Origin: Pseudomonadaceae bacterium UBA836
GTDB lineage: Bacteria > Pseudomonadota > Gammaproteobacteria > Pseudomonadales > Pseudomonadaceae
DNA length: 26,493 nt
Direction of reading: 5' to 3'
NCBI GenBank assembly: GCA_002296055.1
Contig: DBHE01000003.1
Span: 1 to 26,493, forward strand
Of this stretch, positions 22,300 through 26,493 are shown one piece after another. The translations under genes were made by a program, and so were the position numbers. Under the pieces are notes generated by a model. That model was given only the letters and a program-made list of their open reading frames with translations. It searched no databases and was not told the origin of the DNA. Every line of letters begins with the position of its first letter. Position 1 is the first letter of the stretch.

Positions 22300-24097
22300 A
22301 GAAGTTGACGCCGAAGCTGACGGCGACAAAGTCGCGGTCGGTGTTCGGGTTGTAGTCGCCGCCAAAGAAGTTGGTGTAGCTGACGTTGGCGTTGTACTTG
22401 TTGTTGTAGACGGCGGTCAGGCCGAGGCTGGCGGCCATGGAGCCTTCAACGAAGTTGGGGCCTGTGCCGTCAACATCGTGAGAGAAGGCAAAACTTGGCT
22501 TGAGTGTCACGCCAGCAAAACCGGCGTATTCCATGTTGACCAGGGCGCGATAGCCCCAGGAGCTGGTGGTGTAGAAGCCGTCGTCGTTGCAGTACTTGGG
22601 CTGCGCGGCGTTGATGCCTTGGCAGGCACCTGCCACCGGCAGTTCACCTGAACCGTACAGTGAGTCGCGGCCATAGCGCAGCTCACCCATGCCGCTGTTG
22701 ATGCCGCTGATATGGTTGTATCCCACTTCGCCGATCAGGGTCATGCTGCGTGCGCCGAGCACGTTGTCCAGAATGTGGACGGCGGTCATTTGAGCTTGGG
22801 TAACTGGGAGGCGCTTGTAGCCCTGAAGCTCGGTGCCAGCGACGATCGGCACACCGAACACGGCGCCTGGTACGTGCCCGCTGGCGCTCAACGGGGTAAT
22901 GGGGTTGCCCAGCGCTGCGCCTACCAGATCATTGGAGCTGATCTGCACGGGCTGGTTGGGGCGGTAGCTAACTTCGCCGGATAGTGCGGTGCCGCCAAAG
23001 TTTGTCTGGAAGCTCATGCCGTAGATACGAATGTCTTCGGGGTACTCCAGAAAGTAGTTGCCGAGCAGTGCGACATCGGTCTGGCCGGTTTGCGAATTTG
23101 GCTGCGCGCCTGCCACAGTCTGGCCGCCCGCGGCGATGGTATTGAACGTTGGCAGGCGACTATGGATGTTCATGAAGTACAGACCGAACTCGGTCTGGTT
23201 TAACTGCTCCGCGTAATAGCGGAACGACACTCCAAACTGGCCTTCATCTTTGGCGTCACGGTCCGCGGCGCGTGGCACGTAAACGAAGGTAGGGTCGCCA
23301 TTGGCGCCATTCTGGCTGCCGCCCACACCCACCTGATAACAACCATCGGCCAGGGTATCGCTCGGCGAGAAGAAGGTGCCGCAGTTGTCGATGACTGTCT
23401 GGTCCCACTCGAGCTGATAGAACATCTCCATGCCCAGGTTATCGGTCAGGCTCTGGGACAGGTAGAGCATGTTGACCGGGATCAGACCTTCTTTAATTTC
23501 GGCGCCAGGGCGCCGGAAGGCTGCGGCATCAATAGGGTTTATGCTGTTGATGCCGTTTTGGATGAAGGTGCTTTCCCCCCAACTGACCACTTGCTTACCA
23601 ATACGCACGGACCCTGGCATGTTGCCGATGGCGTAGTTGTGATAAAGGAATGCATCCAACAACTGAACGCCTGAGCCCTGGGCGGCAGTTTTACGGTTAT
23701 CGTCGCTGATATCATAGAGGCCTTGATGGCCGTCTTTGAGTTCAAAGTCGTACCAGTATTTGCCGCGCAAAAACACACCCGTATCGCCGTACTGCAGGGA
23801 CAGGTCGTGAATGCCTTTGAAGATGGTCGAGAAGGCGTCGCCCTTGTCGAAGTTCAGGCGGTTGTCATCAGTATTCGCGGCGTTGGCATTACCGCCGTTG
23901 GGACCCCAGATGAAGTCTTCGTCCGGGTTCGCGGCTGCCCAGCTGGAACCGACCGAAATACTGGAGTCGAACTGCCCTTCAATATCACCGATATCAAAGC
24001 GAATGGCGTGGGCGGGAACGGCGGATGCCATCGCGATGGCGACGACCATGGGTTTGAGGCTGCCTTGCAATAACGTTCTTGTTTTTATGCTTGTCAT
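22298..24097 (-). CDS. DUF1302 outer-membrane beta-barrel protein
   Basis: The 599-residue product has a cleavable signal (MTSIKTRTLLQGSLKPMVVAIAMASAVPAHA, about 31 residues) and then alternating amphipathic strands rich in Tyr, Asn and Gly, ending in a terminal Phe (VSFGVNF), as in outer-membrane barrels. The mature start, IRFDIGDIEGQFDSSISVGSSWA, and the sequences KQVVSWGESTFIQNGINSINPIDAAAFRRPGAEIKEGLIPVNMLYLS are typical of DUF1302. A role as a porin or transporter for hydrophobic compounds is often suggested for the family, since it co-occurs with DUF1329; this remains inference. The promoter region carries copy B of the candidate operator, and the leader has an extended CA motif. Confidence 0.93.
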   Translation of the reverse strand: MTSIKTRTLLQGSLKPMVVAIAMASAVPAHAIRFDIGDIEGQFDSSISVGSSWAAANPDEDFIWGPNGGNANAANTDDNRLNFDKGDAFSTIFKGIHDLSLQYGDTGVFLRGKYWYDFELKDGHQGLYDISDDNRKTAAQGSGVQLLDAFLYHNYAIGNMPGSVRIGKQVVSWGESTFIQNGINSINPIDAAAFRRPGAEIKEGLIPVNMLYLSQSLTDNLGMEMFYQLEWDQTVIDNCGTFFSPSDTLADGCYQVGVGGSQNGANGDPTFVYVPRAADRDAKDEGQFGVSFRYYAEQLNQTEFGLYFMNIHSRLPTFNTIAAGGQTVAGAQPNSQTGQTDVALLGNYFLEYPEDIRIYGMSFQTNFGGTALSGEVSYRPNQPVQISSNDLVGAALGNPITPLSASGHVPGAVFGVPIVAGTELQGYKRLPVTQAQMTAVHILDNVLGARSMTLIGEVGYNHISGINSGMGELRYGRDSLYGSGELPVAGACQGINAAQPKYCNDDGFYTTSSWGYRALVNMEYAGFAGVTLKPSFAFSHDVDGTGPNFVEGSMAASLGLTAVYNNKYNANVSYTNFFGGDYNPNTDRDFVAVSFGVNF

Positions 24098-24118
24098 GTC
24101 TGTCCTCGCGCTGGGCGC

Positions 24119-24129
24119 TTGTTGTTATT
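24119..24129 (-). promoter_or_regulatory. Extended CA motif (Hfq/Crc site) in the DUF1302 leader
   Basis: AATAACAACAA on the minus strand is three overlapping steps of AAn (AAnAAnAAnAA), ending 21 nt before the DUF1302 ATG. It is the longest CA motif of the five in this window. Confidence 0.6.
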
Positions 24130-24215
24130 GAGGATCTTGGCGGTGTGCTGACGGGCTCCTGCCGTGCATCTTCCACCGCTGCCATCGACTCTATGCGGAT
24201 GCCCGGGCGGTTTAT

Positions 24216-24241
24216 CCCCCCCTAATGGGGGAGCACGGGGG
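24216..24241 (-). promoter_or_regulatory. Candidate MalT-like operator, copy B
   Basis: Read on the minus strand: C5 (24241-24237), GTGCT, C5 (24231-24227), ATTA, G7 (24222-24216). A TAGAGT -10-like hexamer follows 22 nt later (24193-24188). Layout and polarity towards the downstream DUF1302 gene equal those of copy A at 14814-14837. The divergent DUF853 promoter lies just on the other side. Confidence 0.55.
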
Positions 24242-24255
24242 AGTGCCTAGCACGC

Positions 24256-24283
24256 TTGCGCAAGCGGCTTCGTGGTACATAAT
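24256..24283 (+). promoter_or_regulatory. Sigma-70-type promoter of the DUF853 gene
   Basis: TTGCGC (24256-24261), 16 nt, CATAAT (24278-24283), 40 nt before the start codon. The -35 overlaps a 10-bp palindrome, CTTGCGCAAG (24255-24264). Confidence 0.45.
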
Positions 24284-24323
24284 GCGGGCGGAGTAACTGC
24301 TTCTGTCGCGAGGAGAACTGCTG

Positions 24324-25796
24324 ATGACGACCCCTGCACTTTTTATCGGTGCCAACGCCGCAGGTGGCGTGGCCATAGCCCCGCGTATGGCCAACCGTCA
24401 CGGGCTGATTGCCGGCGCTACCGGTACGGGCAAAACCATTACCCTGCAAGTGCTGGCGCAGGCATTCTCGGATCTGGGCGTACCGGTGCTGGTACCCGAT
24501 ATCAAGGGGGACTTTTCCGGTATCGCCAAGGCTGGCGTGCTCAGCGACAAGCTCAGCGCCCGCGCGGCCCGAGTGGGCATCAGCGACCTGCAAGTCGCTG
24601 CGGCGCCAGCGGTGTTTTGGGATGTGTATGGCGAGCATGGACATCCGCTGCGTCTGACCATAAGTGAACTTGGGCCGCAGTTGCTCAGCCGCCTCTTGGG
24701 GCTGAACGAGACCCAGAGCGGCATCATCGATATTCTATTTCGGGTGGCGGACGACGAAGGCTGGTTGCTGCTGGACATGAAAGATCTGCGCGCCATGCTC
24801 AACCACCTCCACGAGCAGCGCAGCGTCCTTGGACCGCGTTACGGCAATATCTCACCAGCCAGCGTCGGTGCCATCCAGCGCGCTCTATTGCGGCTGGAGC
24901 AGCAGGGCGGTGAGCAGCTGTTCGGCGAGCCAGCGGTGTGCCTGGATGACTTTCTGCAAGTGGACGAGCAGGGCCGCGGGGTAGTCAATATTCTGCATGC
25001 CGAGCGCCTATACCGTGATAGCCCGCTGGGCTACGCCTGCATCCTGCTGTGGTTGTTGTCAGAGTTGTTCGAGCAGTTGCCTGAGGTGGGGGATGCCGAC
25101 AAACCGCGTTTTGTGCTGTTTTTCGACGAAGCCCATCTGCTGTTCAAGGATACCCCCAAGGCGCTGCTGGATCGTATTGAGCAGGTGGTGCGGCTGATTC
25201 GCTCTAAGGGCGTGGGCGTGTATTTTGTCACGCAGAATCCGTTGGACCTGCCCGACAGCGTGTTGGCTCAGCTGGGTAACCGGGTACAGCACGCGCTTCG
25301 CGCCTTCACCCCGCGTGATCAAAAAGCGGTGCGTGCCGCTGCTCAAACCTTTCGAGCCAATCCTGAGCTGGATACCGAGGCTGTGATCACCGCCCTTGGG
25401 GTCGGTGAGGCGCTGGTGTCAGTGCTCGACGACAAAGGCACGCCCTCGGTGGTGCAGCAGGTGCTGATTCGCCCGCCGGCCAGCCAGATGGGGCCGCTGA
25501 GTGCGTCGGAGCGCCAGGCACTGATGACTGCGTCGCCGTTGAAAGGTGTCTACGATCAGCCGGTAGACCGAGAGTCTGCCTTTGAACTGCTCAAGCAGCA
25601 GGCAGAGCGTTCGCTGTCTGAGCAAAAACCACAGACACGTAAGCAGGGCAGTCGTCGCGCTCCGCGAGAAAAAAGTATGGCCGACGAAATCGGCAGCATG
25701 GCCAGCGCGTTCGGTCGCAGTGCCATGCGCGCATTTGGCACTCAGCTGGGTCGTCAGATTATGCGCGGTTTGCTCGGCTCATTGCGCAGCCGCTGA
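24324..25796 (+). CDS. HerA-like ATPase/helicase, DUF853 (YjgR type)
   Basis: The 490-residue product belongs to DUF853, a group of HerA/FtsK-like ATPases (E. coli YjgR). It has a Walker A, GATGTGKT (residues 31-38), with the following strand [16 protein letters not shown], and a Walker [13 protein letters not shown] (Asp268-Glu269), with a downstream [32 protein letters not shown] segment typical of the family. The C-terminus is basic and ends with two short motifs ([17 protein letters not shown]). A role in DNA end processing is suggested for HerA relatives but is unknown here. The ATG has AGGAG 10 nt upstream. It precedes rmuC by 56 nt. Confidence 0.94.
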   Translation: MTTPALFIGANAAGGVAIAPRMANRHGLIAGATGTGKTITLQVLAQAFSDLGVPVLVPDIKGDFSGIAKAGVLSDKLSARAARVGISDLQVAAAPAVFWDVYGEHGHPLRLTISELGPQLLSRLLGLNETQSGIIDILFRVADDEGWLLLDMKDLRAMLNHLHEQRSVLGPRYGNISPASVGAIQRALLRLEQQGGEQLFGEPAVCLDDFLQVDEQGRGVVNILHAERLYRDSPLGYACILLWLLSELFEQLPEVGDADKPRFVLFFDEAHLLFKDTPKALLDRIEQVVRLIRSKGVGVYFVTQNPLDLPDSVLAQLGNRVQHALRAFTPRDQKAVRAAAQTFRANPELDTEAVITALGVGEALVSVLDDKGTPSVVQQVLIRPPASQMGPLSASERQALMTASPLKGVYDQPVDRESAFELLKQQAERSLSEQKPQTRKQGSRRAPREKSMADEIGSMASAFGRSAMRAFGTQLGRQIMRGLLGSLRSR

Positions 25797-25852
25797 CGGT
25801 TACATTCAAGCGCGTGCACAGGGATAATGGCCGTTGTTTAAAGGAGAACTGA

Positions 25853-26493
25853 ATGCCCGCGCTTGATCCGACCCTGTTGTTGCCTTTGATTTCACTCGCC
25901 TTGCTGGCTGGCTGGGGCCTGACGGCCTGGCTGTTGATGCGCCGTAGTACCACGCTACAGGCGCAACTGGCTGATGAGCAGGCGAAGCTGAGTGAGGCGC
26001 AGATGGCGGCGCAGCAAGCGCAGCTTGAGCTCCACCAGCAGGGCAGTGAGCGTGTTGCCCAGTTGACCCGTATTGAGCATCTGCAGGAGTCACTGGCCGA
26101 GCTGCGTGAGCAACAGCACAACCTGCAATCTCGGCTCAGCGAGCAGCAGGCTCAGCAACAGCATTGGCAGTTGCAGGCCGAGCGTGCGCAAACGCTGGGA
26201 ACGGAGCAAGGGCGGCAACTGGATGAGCTGCGCAGCGAGCGTCAGCGCCTGCAGGGGCGTCTGGATGCGGTGCAGCAGGACTATGAAGAACTCAAGGTGC
26301 GTCACTCCACCCTGGAAAGCTCGCTGGAGCAACGCCAGCAGCACTTTGCCGAACAGCAGCAACTGCTCAAGGACAGCCGCGATCAGCTGAAAATGGAGTT
26401 TGAGCAGCTGGCAGGCAAGATATTCGAGTCCAAGGGGCAGGCGTTTTCGCAGACCAGTCAGGAATCGCTCAACGCGCTGCTTAAGCCGTTCCG
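25853..26493 (+). CDS. rmuC: DNA recombination protein RmuC, N-terminal part (partial)
   Basis: An open frame from ATG 25853 (AAGGAG at 25841-25846) runs off the right edge after 213 codons. The product begins with one transmembrane helix (about residues 7-27) followed by a long Gln/Glu/Arg-rich coiled coil, and then LKMEFEQLAGKIFESKGQAFSQTSQESLNALLKPF, the start of the RmuC nuclease-like domain. RmuC is a membrane-tethered protein that limits genome rearrangement at inverted repeats in E. coli. The call relies on the helix/coiled-coil layout and the ALLKPF-type motif; the catalytic part is beyond the window. Confidence 0.9.
   Translation, partial: MPALDPTLLLPLISLALLAGWGLTAWLLMRRSTTLQAQLADEQAKLSEAQMAAQQAQLELHQQGSERVAQLTRIEHLQESLAELREQQHNLQSRLSEQQAQQQHWQLQAERAQTLGTEQGRQLDELRSERQRLQGRLDAVQQDYEELKVRHSTLESSLEQRQQHFAEQQQLLKDSRDQLKMEFEQLAGKIFESKGQAFSQTSQESLNALLKPF

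Overview
The window looks like chromosome of a Pseudomonas-type gammaproteobacterium (Pseudomonas sensu lato, possibly the Halopseudomonas lineage). The first 7.4 kb keep the order fabD-fabG-acpP-fabF-pabC-mltG-tmk-holB-pilZ-tatD that is known from Pseudomonas aeruginosa, and pilZ and the rgsA sRNA are pseudomonad-type genes. No tRNA, rRNA, CRISPR array, insertion sequence or phage gene was seen. No gene-free stretch exceeds about 230 bases.

Region 1 (1-7389, all + strand) is housekeeping: fatty-acid synthesis (fabD end, fabG, acpP, fabF), folate (pabC), cell wall (mltG), dTMP kinase, the DNA polymerase III delta-prime subunit, type IV pilus protein PilZ and a TatD nuclease. From fabF to holB each gene starts inside the stop region of the one before, so the set reads as a translationally coupled operon. 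acpP has its own promoter and is followed by a strong terminator.

Region 2 (7390-10710) holds a small RNA on the minus strand that I identify as RgsA, from its place after tatD, its length of about 115 nt, a sigma-S-like -10 element and a Rho-independent terminator. An unpaired segment of it is perfectly complementary over 9 nt to the acpP ribosome binding site in this same window. It is followed by a class V aminotransferase (-), a divergent TetR regulator (+) and an exported amidohydrolase (+).

Region 3 (10712-14766) contains a lipoprotein type-B carboxylesterase (-), a divergent radical SAM protein (+), a DUF4823-like lipoprotein and a DUF1285 protein.

Region 4 (14767-24323) is the most interesting part. 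An alpha/beta hydrolase and an exported PQQ/haem c alcohol dehydrogenase (+) are followed by a 902-residue MalT-like LuxR-family activator (+), and then by a converging outer-membrane DUF1302-DUF1329 pair (-). Upstream of both the hydrolase/dehydrogenase unit and the DUF1302/DUF1329 unit lies the same unusual element, C5-N4/5-C5-N4-G6/7. It has the same polarity towards the downstream gene and almost the same distance to a candidate -10. I infer that this is the operator of the MalT-like protein. In addition, the leaders of the carboxylesterase, dehydrogenase, regulator, DUF1302 and DUF1329 genes all carry an AAnAAnAA 'CA' motif, the known Hfq/Crc catabolite-repression target of pseudomonads. 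Together this suggests a catabolite-controlled module for taking up and oxidising a hydrophobic ester or alcohol; the substrate is unknown.

Region 5 (24324-end) has a HerA-like ATPase (DUF853) and the N-terminal part of rmuC, cut by the window edge.
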